From: Rhabditoides inermis
Lineage: Eukaryota; Nematoda; Chromadorea; Rhabditida; Rhabditidae
Direction: 5' to 3'
NCBI GenBank assembly: GCA_963966185.1
Contig: CAWZYM010000232.1
Coordinates: 269,501 to 333,500 of the forward strand
Length of the DNA stretch: 64,000 bases
Under the pieces are notes generated by a model. The model ran no database searches and had not been told where the DNA came from. It worked only from the letters and a program-made list of their open reading frames with translations. Below, one piece after another: positions 49,701-61,307 of the stretch. A program made the translations under genes and the position numbers. Numbering within the stretch: position 1 is the stretch's first letter; each line of letters begins with the position of its first letter.

Positions 49701-52700
49701 CTTTCACATTCTAATTATTCTACAAAGTTTTAGTGTTGATGAAAGGTACGCGCGTGGCGTTACCTTCCACATCCTAATTATTCTACAAAGTTTTAGTGTT
49801 CATTAAAGGTACGCGCGTGGCGTAACCTTCCACATTCAAATTATTCTACAAAGTTTTAGTGTTCATGAAAGGTACGCGCGTGGCGTTACCTTCCACATCC
49901 TAATCATCTGATAACGTTTTATTGTTTATGAAAGGTACGCGCGTGGCGTAACCTTCCACATTCTAATTATTCTACAAAGTTTTAGTGTTCATGAAAGGTA
50001 CGCGCGTGGCGTTACCTTCCACATCCTAATTATTCTACAAAGTTTTAGTGTTCATTAAAGGTACGCGCGTGGCGTAACCTTCCACATTCTAATTATTCTA
50101 CAAAGTTTTAGTGTTCATGAAAGGTACGCGCGTGGCGTTACCTTCCACATCCTAATCATCTGATAACGTTTTATTGTTCATGAAAGGTACGCGCGTGGCG
50201 TAACCTTCCACATTCTAATTATTCTACAAAGTTTTAGTGTTCATGAAAGGTACGCGCGTGGCGTTACCTTCCACATCCTAATCATCTGATAACGTTTTAT
50301 TGTTCATGAAAGGTACGCGCGTGGCGTTACCTTCCACATCCTAATTATTCTTCAAAGTTTTAGTGTTCATGAAAGGTACGCGCGTGGCGTTACCTTCCAC
50401 ATCCTAATTATTCTACAAAGTTTTAGTGTTCATGAAAGGTACGCGCGTGGCGTTACCTTCCACATCCTAATTATTCTACAAAGTTTTAGTGTTCATGAAA
50501 GGTACGCGCGTGGCGTTACCTTCCACATCCTAATTATTCTACAAAGTTTTAATGTTCATGAAAAGTACGCGCGTGGCGTTACCTTCCACATCCTGATTAT
50601 TCTACAAAGTTTTAGTGTTGATGAAAGGTACGCGCGTGGCGTTACCTTCCAGATGTGTTCATGAAAGGTACGCGCGTGGCGTTACCTTCCACATCCTAAT
50701 TATTCTACAAAGTTTTAATGTTCATGAAAGGTATGCGCGTGGCGTTACCTTCCACATTCTAATCATTCTACAAAGTTTTAGTGTTCCTGAAAGGTACGCG
50801 CGTGGCGTTACCTTTCACATTCTAATTATTCTACAAAGTTTTAGTGTTGATGAAAGGTACGCGCGTGGCGTTACCTTCCACATCCTAATTATTCTACAAA
50901 GTTTTAGTGTTCATTAAAGGTACGCGCGTGGCGTAACCTTCCACATTCTAATTATTCTACAAAGTTTTAGTGTTCATGAAAGGTACGCGCGTGGCGTTAC
51001 CTTCCACATCCTAATCATCTGATAACGTTTTATTGTTCATGAAAGGTACGCGCGTGGCGTAACCTTCCACATTCTAATTATTCTACAAAGTTTTAGTGTT
51101 CATGAAAGGTACGCGCGTGGCGTTACCTTCCACATCCTAATCATCTGATAACGTTTTATTGTTCATGAAAGGTACGCGCGTGGCGTTACCTTCCACATCC
51201 TAATTATTCTACAAAGTTTTAGTGTTCATGAAAGGTACGCGCGTGGCGTTACCTTCCACATCCTAATTATTCTACAAAGTTTTAGTGTTCATGAAAGGTA
51301 CGCGCGTGGCGTTACCTTCCACATCCTAATTATTCTACAAAGTTTTAGTGTTCATGAAAGGTACGCGCGTGGCGTTACCTTCCACATCCTAATTATTCTA
51401 CAAAGTTTTAATGTTCATGAAAAGTACGCGCGTGGCGTTACCTTCCACATCCTGATTATTCTACAAAGTTTTAGTGTTGATGAAAGGTACGCGCGTGGCG
51501 TTACCTTCCAGATGTGTTCATGAAAGGTACGCGCGTGGCGTTACCTTCCACATCCTAATTATTCTACAAATTTTTAATGTTCATGAAAGGTATGCGCGTG
51601 GCGTTACCTTCCACATTCTAATCATTCTACGAAGTTTTAGTGTTCCTGAAAGGTACGCGCGTGGCGTTACCTTCCAGATTCTAATTACTCTACAAAGTTT
51701 AGTGTTGATGAAAGGTACGCGCGTGGCGTTACCTTTCACATTCTAATTATTCTACAAAGTTTTAGTGTTGATGAAAGGTACGCGCGTGGCGTTACCTTCC
51801 ACATCCTTTTTTTTCTACAAAGTTTTAGTGTTCATTAAAGGTACGCGCGTGGCGTAACCTTCCACATTCAAATTATTCTACAAAGTTTTAGTGTTCATGA
51901 AAGGTACGCGCGTGGCGTTACCTTCCACATCCTAATCATCTGATAACGTTTTATTGTTTATGAAAGGTACGCGCGTGGCGTAACCTTCCACATTCTAATT
52001 ATTCTACAAAGTTTTAGTGTTCATGAAAGGTACGCGCGTGGCGTTACCTTCCACATCCTAATCATCTGATAACGTTTTATTGTTCATGAAAGGTACGCGC
52101 GTGGCGTTACCTTCCACATCCTAATTATTCTACAAAGTTTTAGTGTTCATGAAAGGTACGCGCGTGGCGTTACCTTCCACATCCTAATTATTCTACAAAG
52201 TTTTAGTGTTCATGAAAGGTACGCGCGTGGCGTTACCTTCCACATCCTAGTTATTCTACAAAGTTTTAGTGTTCATGAAAGGTACGCGCGTGGCGTTACC
52301 TTCCACATCCTAATTATTCTACAAAGTTTTAATGTTCATGAAAAGTACGCGCGTGGCGTTACCTTCCACATCCTGATTATTCTACAAAGTTTTAGTGTTG
52401 ATGAAAGGTACGCGCGTGGCGTTACCTTCCAGATGTGTTCATGAAAGGTACGCGCGTGGCGTTACCTTCCACATCCTAATTATTCTACAAAGTTTTAATG
52501 TTCATGAAAGGTATGCGCGTGGCGTTACCTTCCACATTCTAATCATTCTACAAAGTTTTAGTGTTCCTGAAAGGTACGCGCGTGGCGTTACCTTTCACAT
52601 TCTAATTATTCTACAAAGTTTTAGTGTTGATGAAAGGTACGCGCGTGGCGTTACCTTCCACATCCTAATTATTCTACAAAGTTTTAGTGTTCATTAAAGG

Positions 52701-55700
52701 TACGCGCGTGGCGTAACCTTCCACATTCTAATTATTCTACAAAGTTTTAGTGTTCATGAAAGGTACGCGCGTGGCGTTACCTTCCACATCCTAATCATCT
52801 GATAACGTTTTATTGTTCATGAAAGGTACGCGCGTGGCGTAACCTTCCACATTCTAATTATTCTACAAAGTTTTAGTGTTCATGAAAGGTACGCGCGTGG
52901 CGTTACCTTCCACATCCTAATCATCTGATAACGTTTTATTGTTCATGAAAGGTACGCGCGTGGCGTTACCTTCCACATCCTAATTATTCTACAAAGTTTT
53001 AGTGTTCATGAAAGGTACGCGCGTGGCGTTACCTTCCACATCCTAATTATTCTACAAAGTTTTAGTGTTCATGAAAGGTACGCGCGTGGCGTTACCTTCC
53101 ACATCCTAATTATTCTACAAAGTTTTAGTGTTCATGAAAGGTACGCGCGTGGCGTTACCTTCCACATCCTAATTATTCTACAAAGTTTTAATGTTCATGA
53201 AAAGTACGCGCGTGGCGTTACCTTCCACATCCTGATTATTCTACAAAGTTTAAGTGTTGATGAAAGGTACGCGCGTGGCGTTACCTTCCAGATGTGTTCA
53301 TGAAAGGTACGCGCGTGGCGTTACCTTCCACATCCTAATTATTCTACAAATTTTTAATGTTCATGAAAGGTATGCGCGTGGCGTTACCTTCCACATTCTA
53401 ATCATTCTACGAAGTTTTAGTGTTCCTGAAAGGTACGCGCGTGGCGTTACCTTCCAGATTCTAATTACTCTACAAAGTTTAGTGTTGATGAAAGGTACGC
53501 GCGTGGCGTTACCTTTCACATTCTAATTATTCTACAAAGTTTTAGTGTTGATGAAAGGTACGCGCGTGGCGTTACCTTCCACATCCTAATTATTCTACAA
53601 AGTTTTAGTGTTCATTAAAGGTACGCGCGTGGCGTAACCTTCCACATTCTAATTATTCTACAAAGTTTTAGTGTTCATGAAAGGTACGCGCGTGGCGTTA
53701 CCTTCCACATCCTAATCATCTGATAACGTTTTATTGTTTATGAAAGGTACGCGCGTGGCGTTACCTTCCACATCCTAATTATTCTACAAAGTTTTAGTGT
53801 TCATGAAAGGTACGCGCGTGGCGTTACCTTCCACATCCTAATTATTCTACAAAGTTTTAGTGTTCATGAAAGGTACGCGCGTGGCGTTACCTTCCACATC
53901 CTAATTATTCTACAAAGTTTTAATGTTCATGAAAAGTATGCGCGTGGCGTTACCTTCCACATCCTGATTATTCTACAAAGTTTTAGTGTTGATGAAAGGT
54001 ACGCGCGTGGCGTTACCTTCCAGATGTGTTCATGAAAGGTACGCGCGTGGCGTTACCTTCCAGATTCTAATTACTCTACAAAGTTTAGTGTTGATGAAAG
54101 GTACGCGCGTGGCGTTACCTTTCACGATCTAATTATTCTACAAAGTTTTAGTGTTGATGAAAGGTACGCGCGTGGCGTTACCTTCCACATCCTAATTATT
54201 CTACAAAGTTTTAGTGTTCATTAAAGGTACGCGCGTGGCGTAACCTTCCACATTCTAATTATTCTACAAAGTTTTAGTGTTCATGAAAGGTACGCGCGTG
54301 ACGTTACCTTCCACATCCTAATCATCTGATAACGTTTTATTGTTCATGAAAGGTACGCGCGTGGCGTAACCTTCCACATTCTAATTATTCTACAAAGTTT
54401 TAGTGTTCATGAAAGGTACGCGCGTGGCGTTACCTTCCACATCCTAATCATCTGATAACGTTTTATTGTTCATGAAAGGTACGCGCGTGGCGTTACCTTC
54501 CACATTCTAATTATTCTACAAAGTTTTAGTGTTCATGAAAGGTACGCGCGTGGCGTTACCTTCCACATCCTAATTATTCTACAAAGTTTTTGTGTTCATG
54601 AAAGGTACGCGCGTGGCGTTACCTTCCACATCCTAATTATTCTACAAAGTTTTAGTGTTCATGAAAGGTACGCGCGTGGCGTTACCTTCCACATCCTAAT
54701 TATTCTACAAAGTTTTAATGTTCATGAAAAGTAAGCGCGTGGCGTTACCTTCCACATCCTGATTATTCTACAAAGTTTTAGTGTTGATGAAAGGTACGCG
54801 CGTGGCGTTACCTTCCACATCCTAATTATTCTACAAAGTTTTAATGTTCATGAAAAGTACGCGCGTGGCGTTACCTTCCACATCCTGATTATTTTACAAA
54901 GTTTTAGTGTTGATGAAAGGTACGCGCGTGGCGTTACCTTCCACATCCTAATTATTCTACAAAGTTTTAATGTTCATGAAAGGTATGCGCGTGGCGTTAC
55001 CTTCCACATTCTAATCATTCTACAAAGTTTAAGTGTTCCTGAAAGGTACGCGCGTGGCGTTACCTTCCAGATTCTAATTACTCTACAAAGTTTAGTGTTG
55101 ATGAAAGGTACGCGCGTGGCGTAACCTTCCACATTCTAATTATTCTACAAAGTTTTAGTGTTCATGAAAGGTACGCGCGTGGCGTTACCTTCCACATCCT
55201 AATCATCTGATAACGTTTTTTTGTTCATGAAAGGTACGCGCGTGGCGTTACCTTCCACATCCTAATTATTCTACAAAGTTTTAGTGTTTATGAAAGGTAC
55301 GCGCGTGGCGTTACCTTCCACATCCTAATTATTCTACAAAGTTTTAGTGTTCATAAAAGGTACGCGCGTGGCGTTACCTTCCACATCCTAACTATTCTAC
55401 AAAGTTTTAATGTTCATGAAAAGTACGCGCGTGGCGTTACCTTCCACATTCTAATTATTCTACAAAGTTTTAGTGTTCATGAAAGGTACGCGCGTGGCGT
55501 TACCTTCCACATCCTAATCATCTGATAACGTTTTATTGTTCATGAAAGGTACGCGCGTGGCGTTACCTTCCACATCCTAATTATTCTACAAAGTTTTAGT
55601 GTTCATGAAAGGTACGCGCGTGGCGTTACCTTCCACATCCTAATTATTCTACAAAGTTTTAGTGTTCATGAAAGGTACGCGCGTGGCGTTACCTTCCACA

Positions 55701-57904
55701 TCCTAATTATTCTACAAAGTTTTAGTGTTCATGAAAGGTACGCGCGTGGCGTTACCTTCCACATCCTAATTATTCTACAAAGTTTTAATGTTCATGAAAA
55801 GTACGCGCGTGGCGTTACCTTCCACATTCTAATTATTCTACAAAGTTTTAGTGTTCATGAAAGGTACGCGCGTGCCGTTACCTTCCACATCCTAATCATC
55901 TGATAACGTTTTATCGTTCATGAAAGGTACGCGCGTGGCGTTACCTTCCACATCCTAATTATTCTACAAAGTTTTAGTGTTCATGAAAGGTACGCGCGTG
56001 GCGTTACCTTCCACATCCTAATTATTCTACAAAGTTTTAGTGTTCATGAAAGGTACGCGCGTGGCGTTACGTTTCACATCCTAATTATTCTACAAAGTTT
56101 TAGTGTTCATGAAAGGTACGCGCGTGGCGTTACCTTCCACATCCTAATTATTCTACAAAGTTTTAGTGTTCATGAAAGGTACGCGCGTGGCGTTACCTTC
56201 CACATTCTAATTATTCTACAAAGTTTTAGTGTTCATGAAAGGTACGCGCGTGGCGTTACCTTCCACATCCTAATTATTCTACAAAGTTTTAATGTTCATG
56301 AAAAGTACGCGCGTGGCGTTACCTTCCACATTCTAATTACTCTACAAAGTTTTAGTGTTCATAAAAGGTACGCGCGTGGCGTTACCTTCCACATCCTAAC
56401 TATTCTACAAAGTTTTAATGTTCATGAAAAGTACGCGCGTGGCGTTACCTTCCACATTCTAATTATTCTACAAAGTTTTAGTGTTCATGAAAGGTACGCG
56501 CGTGGCGTTACCTTCCACATCCTAATCATCTGATAACGTTTTATTGTTCATGAAAGGTACGCGCGTGGCGTTACCTTCCACATCCTAATTATTCTACAAA
56601 GTTTTAGTGTTCATGAAAGGTACGCGCGTGGCGTTACCTTCCACATCCTAATTATTCTACAAAGTTTTAGTGTTCATGAAAGGTACGCGCGTGGCGTTAC
56701 CTTCCACATCCTAATTATTCTACAAAGTTTTAGTGTTCATGAAAGGTACGCGCGTGGCGTTACCTTCCACATCCTAATTATTCTACAAAGTTTTTAAGTT
56801 CATGAAAAGTACGCGCGTGGCGTTACCTTCCACATTCTAATTATTCTACAAAGTTTTAGTGTTCATGAAAGGTACGCGCGTGCCGTTACCTTCCACATCC
56901 TAATCATCTGATAACGTTTTATTGTTCATGAAAGGTACGCGCGTGGCGTTACCTTCCACATCCTAATTATTCTACAAAGTTTTAGTGTTCATGAAAGGTA
57001 CGCGCGTGGCGTTACCTTCCACATCCTAATTATTCTACAAAGTTTTAGTGTTCATGAAAGGTACGCGCGTGGCGTTACGTTCCACATCCTAATTATTCTA
57101 CAAAGTTTTAGTGTTCATGAAAGGTACGCGCGTGGCGTTACCTTCCACATCCTAATTATTCTACAAAGTTTTAGTGTTCATGAAAGGTACGCGCGTGGCG
57201 TTACCTTCCACATCCTAATTATTCTACAAAGTTTTAGTGTTCATGAAAGGTACGCGCGTGGCGTTACCTTCCACATCCTAATTATTCTACAAAGTTTTAA
57301 TGTTCATGAAAAGTACGCGCGTGGCGTTACCTTCCACATTCTAATTATTCTATAAAGTTTTAGTGTTCATAAAAGGTACGCGCGTGGCGTTACCTTCCAC
57401 ATCCTAATTATTCTACAAAGTTTTAATGTTCATGAAAAGTACGCGCGTGGCGTTACCTTCCACATCCTAATTATTCTACAAAGTTTTAGTGTTCATGAAA
57501 GGTACGCGCGTGGCGTTACCTTCCACATCCTAATTATTCTACAAAGTTTTAGTGTTCATGAAAGGTACGCGCGTGGCGTTACCTTCCACATCCTAATTAT
57601 TCTACAAAGTTTTAGTGTTCATGAAAGGTACGCGCGTGGCGTTACCTTCCACATCCTAATTATTCTACAAAGTTTTAATGTTCATGAAAAGTACGCGCGT
57701 GGCGTTACCTTCCACATTCTAATTATTCTATAAAGTTTTAGTGTTCATAAAAAGTACGCGCGTGGCGTTACCTTCCACATCCTAATTATTCTACAAAGTT
57801 TTAATGTTCATGAAAAGTACGCGCGTGGCGTTACCTTCCACATTCTAATTATTCTACAAAGTTTTAGTGTTCATGAAAGGTACGCTCGTGGCGTTACCTT
57901 CCAC
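37799..57904 (+). repeat. 63-bp satellite array, block 2 (about 20 kb)
   Basis: A continuous forward array of the 63-bp monomer. Up to 41,733 it is the satellite part of duplicated copy 2; beyond that it is independent. Monomer types (normal, AATCATCTGATAACG type, 40-bp truncated type, CATTAAAGG type) recur in fixed orders, showing higher-order structure. The larger of its open frames reflect the monomer length being a multiple of three, and they end wherever the TGATAA-bearing type occurs. No gene is seen in the block. Confidence 0.98.
46489..52394 (+). repeat. Higher-order satellite repeat, 2 x 2,953 bp
   Basis: Marker monomers repeat at spacings of 1,173, 859 and 921 bp, and this series occurs twice, giving two units of 2,953 bp (46,489-49,441 and 49,442-52,394). 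A rare T-run variant (CATCCTTTTTTTTTCTAC-like) at about 48,851 and 51,804 has the same spacing. Partial units with the 859-bp segment flank both sides (45,630-46,488 and 52,395-53,253). Confidence 0.85.
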
Positions 57905-57926
57905 ATCTTAATCATCTAGTAGAATT

Positions 57927-57932
57927 TTATTT
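57927..57932 (-). terminator. Poly(A) signal of the island gene
   Basis: The minus strand reads AATAAA about 65 bp past the stop of the cysteine-containing gene fragment, only about 20 bp from the satellite border. Confidence 0.5.
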
Positions 57933-57996
57933 TTCAACAAACAACGTCAAGGAAATACAATTACCCCTGCCCTGTACTTCGAACACATCCACCTCC

Positions 57997-58835
57997 TCAG
58001 CATCCATCCATTCCAGAGTGGCAGAGTGCGCATCGAAGGCGGAGACCTTTGTTAACGCCACCTGCAAAGGTGATGAAACCAGTGAAATTACCGTAGTGCA
58101 CACAATCTTTGGCGATATCAACATGGTTTTTAGTGGACGGTTTGGTAGCCGTATAAGATGGGTCCACATTAAATGGATGGCGACACTCAATCCGCACTCG
58201 AATGCGCACTCTCCGTATCTCGCTTCAAATTCAATCAAACTCAATACAACTTTCTATAACTCTATCAAATAGAGATGTGAATGCAATGTAACAGTGAAAA
58301 TCACTTCGAAATTAGGAAAAGTGCTTCGTCCAGGAATAGTCGTTTTTGAGCATTCCAGCGCGCGGGGACATCCATTACAAACGAGAGGACGCTGGCGCGC
58401 CCTCTCTAATGTATAGGTTCAGTGAACAGGTACTTACCGTATCCCTCTCGGATGCACTGATAGATGTCTGCCAGATCGAGTGTGAGACAGAGAACTGCGT
58501 GAGAGGAGAGGGGCGAGGTCTAACCGGCACAGATGCCTGCAAACATGTCAACAATTGAACTGCATACATACGTTTCAGTAAATGTTGACAAAGTGTTGCC
58601 ATCGTTGTCTCTAATGGGGCACACATTCTACAATAGTTTTTTTAAACATATGGATAAACTCAATCATCTGATTGAATGCAAATGAAACAGATCAGTACAT
58701 AGTTACAAACAAGATGTTCGAAAAAAAATATAGATAACACTCACCCAGACAATCCTTGTGGGCCATCTTCCGGAGACAGGAGTCGGTGTTGTTGCGACCA
58801 TCAGAGACCTATTGGGAGTAGAGAGGAGAAAGATG

Positions 58836-58881
<46 letters not shown>

Positions 58882-58983
58882 TACCTTTCCACTCGTTCCG
58901 GCAGCTGGTGGATGTCGTTGCTGGCGACAGAGTGGACGTTGGTGGAAGCATTGTTGCGGACGGAGCGAACAGACACGCCATAG
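57997..58983 (-). CDS. 3' end of a cysteine-rich protein gene, 5' truncated
   Basis: Four exons on the minus strand join in phase: 58983-58893 (YGVSVRSVRNNASTNV ... DIHQLPER), 58808-58745 (VSDGRNNTDSCLRKM then AHKDCL), 58494-58438 (LCLTLDLADIYQCIREGY) and 58196-57997 (RIECRHPFNVDPSYTATKP, KDCVHYGNFTGFITFAGG, ending RCALCHSGMDGC). Cysteine spacing suggests an extracellular protein; I recognise no domain. No start or signal peptide is present: satellite begins about 40 bp upstream of the first exon. Either the 5' part was lost when the array expanded, or the satellite sits inside an intron of a larger gene that continues on the other side of the array. Exon borders are tentative. Confidence 0.55.
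58838..58879. repeat. GA microsatellite in the island gene
   Basis: A pure GA tract in the intron between the first two exons of the island gene, the same kind of intron filler as in the unique part of the window. Confidence 0.92.
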
Positions 58984-59022
58984 CTGAAACGGACCCCCTA
59001 TTCCAAATCCTCTCCCTCTCTA

Positions 59023-59600
59023 TCATGAAAGGTATGCGCGTGGCGTTACCTTCCACATTCTAATCATTCAACAAAGTTTTAGTGTTCCTGAAAGGTACGC
59101 GCGTGGCGTTACCTTCCAGATTCTAATTACTCTACAAAGTTTAGTGTTGATGAAAGGTACGCGCGTGGCGTTACCTTTCACATTCTAATTATTCTACAAA
59201 GTTTTAGTGTTGATGAAAGGTACGCGCGTGGCGTTACCTTCCACATCCTAATTATTCTACAAAGTTTTAGTGTTCATGAAAGGTACGCGCGTGGCGTTAC
59301 CTTCCACATCCTAATTATTCTACAAAGTTTTAGTGTTCATGAAAGGTACGCGCGTGGCGTTACCTTCCACATCCTTATTATTCTACAAAGTTTTAGTGTT
59401 CATGAAAGGTACGCGCGTGGCGTTACCTTCCACATCCTAATTATTCTACAAAGTTTTAATGTTCATGAAAAGTACGCGCGTGGCGTTACCTTCCACATCC
59501 TGATTATTCTACAAAGTTTTAGTGTTGATGAAAGGTACGCGCGTGGCGTTACCTTCCAGATGTGTTCATGAAAGGTACGCGCGTGGCGTTACCTTCCACA
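59023..59600 (+). repeat. 63-bp satellite array, block 3
   Basis: About nine forward monomers between the island gene and the Helitron. The block starts mid-monomer (ATGAAAGG) and ends mid-monomer (TTCCACA) at the Helitron left end. Confidence 0.97.
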
Positions 59601-61307
59601 TCCCCCTTGCATACTAATATTTACTATGGTGTCTGTCTGTCTGTCCTTCCGGAGAGATATCTCTTTTCAAAGTCTACCCTAACTACTCATTTTTTCTAGA
59701 AAGTTTCTTCAATACCTGAGAACGCAAAATTCCAAATATCTCGTCAATAGCGATCTCCTAATCATAGTTATCACCTAATATCTTAACTATGGCAAAAAAA
59801 TTCAAAATACTTCAATTAGAACCAAATTCGGAGGGTAGGTGAATCGACCTAGAAAAAATCGATAGCCGCGATACCAGCCGACTGTGACCTCATTTTCATG
59901 CCCAAATAAGCGAATGTACCCAAAATGCACCCAAAAATCATGATCTTCGATTTCTATAAAAATTGAATAGAATAAAGATTACGTAGAATAGATTATAGAA
60001 ACTGGTTTCCTTTTTTGAAAAATCACCAAATATGGCGAATATGATCGACTTTTCGTACAGACGAGATAGAGGGTCCAATTTGTAAACTTAAGCTTTTATG
60101 GGCAAAAAAGCCCTTCTGTCAAAGTTTCAGATCGATCGGACTCTGTCTTCATACAGTATTAGACATTTTCTGAGCGCGCGTTACTTGCTGGGGTCGCGCC
60201 CACCGGATTGCTCGCTATCAGCCGCCAGGTCAACCGATCGATATCGAATAGTTGGCATTTGCAATCACTGACCCATATCCACTCAGTTGTGTTTTTTATA
60301 GGAATATGTCTAAATAAAACAATAATGGATTCAGTTTTATAACAATAATGGATATAACAATAATGGATTCAGTCAGTTGAAAAAGACAAAATTTCTATCT
60401 TCAACGAATAACTTTGACAAAACGAAAAGTTGAAGATTGAAAGTTTAGTAAAATGTTTCGAGACGTCAATAGATAGTGCTTTCTAACGATCAAATAAACC
60501 TCAAACTGTTTCAAACTCCTTCACTTCACACGTGCGCACAACGTGTTAGGGCGCGCCAGCCGGCTTCTTTTCTCGAAGTCATTGTAGACGTAATATAGAA
60601 CTATGTACTGCTTCTTCTTTCAGTTAAAACCAAGTTTTAAGTTTATTACTTGTACTCTTGTACATATTCAGCCTGAAATTCCGCTTTTCGATGCAGTACA
60701 GTGTCGAGTGGAAGTGAGGTGAGGTGAGAATCGAGTTCACCTTACATGTCATTTGGCAAGCACAGTCGGTCAAATTATATTTTTAGAACGTGAGAGAGTG
60801 GACAGTAGGGAGAGAAGACAGTAGAGAAGAGAGTAGTACTTTCTGTTTAAAAAAAGTTTTTACATAACTGTCTTCGGAAGTCGCAGTGACTACTGCAGAT
60901 GTGAGAATAGAAGAGTAGACAGAAGGTACCATGGTACTGTCTCTAGAAAGTTGTTGTCACCGCAGCGGGGACGTGAAAGTATACAGGAGAGAGAATAGGT
61001 GAGAGAGAGATAGGATGGAAAGTAGACAGAACAGTGTAGAGGAGAAAGAGATGGGGCGGTGTACATCTGTGAAACATAAAATAAGTGAAAAGGAAGTAGG
61101 AGAGAGAGTTAGAGAAGACAAAAAATGAGCTACATGTACAAAACACATAGAACTTGAACACTTCAACTACAACCCTTGCGTGTATGTATCTTCGCAAGAG
61201 TCATTAGAGAGCAATCAACTATCAAACTTGCGAGACGAACTATTCTTCTATTTTTCTATTTTTGTATACCTAGTGCGGAGGCGCGCGACAGCGCGCCGGA
61301 GCGCTAG
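59601..61307 (+). mobile_element. Non-autonomous Helitron, 1,707 bp
   Basis: The element begins TC (TCCCCCTTGCATACTAATAT) and ends CTAG, seven bases after a perfect GC-rich hairpin (GGCGCGC, loop GACA, GCGCGCC; 61,280-61,297). It lies between an A (59,600) and a T (61,308), with no target-site duplication or terminal inverted repeats. Joining the flanks restores an intact satellite monomer (TTCCACA + TCCTAATT). All of these are established Helitron hallmarks. The interior has CTGTCTGTCTGTC near the left end and no Rep/helicase coding region, so it must have moved using enzymes from elsewhere. The few short frames inside have no recognisable motif. Confidence 0.85.
61280..61297 (+). other. Helitron 3' hairpin
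   Basis: A 7-bp perfect GC stem with a 4-base loop just upstream of the terminal CTAG. In rolling-circle transposition this structure acts as the stop signal. Confidence 0.8.

Noticed and set aside
57965..58075. Fibronectin III-like reading (VSAFDAHSATLEWMDAEEVDV) on the minus strand
   Set aside because: It does not join in phase with the upstream exons, whereas the overlapping frame ending RCALCHSGMDGC does; kept only as an alternative.
60943..61197. Minus-strand frames inside the Helitron
   Set aside because: Low-complexity Ser/Phe/Leu frames from GA-rich DNA, with no Rep, helicase or other motif.
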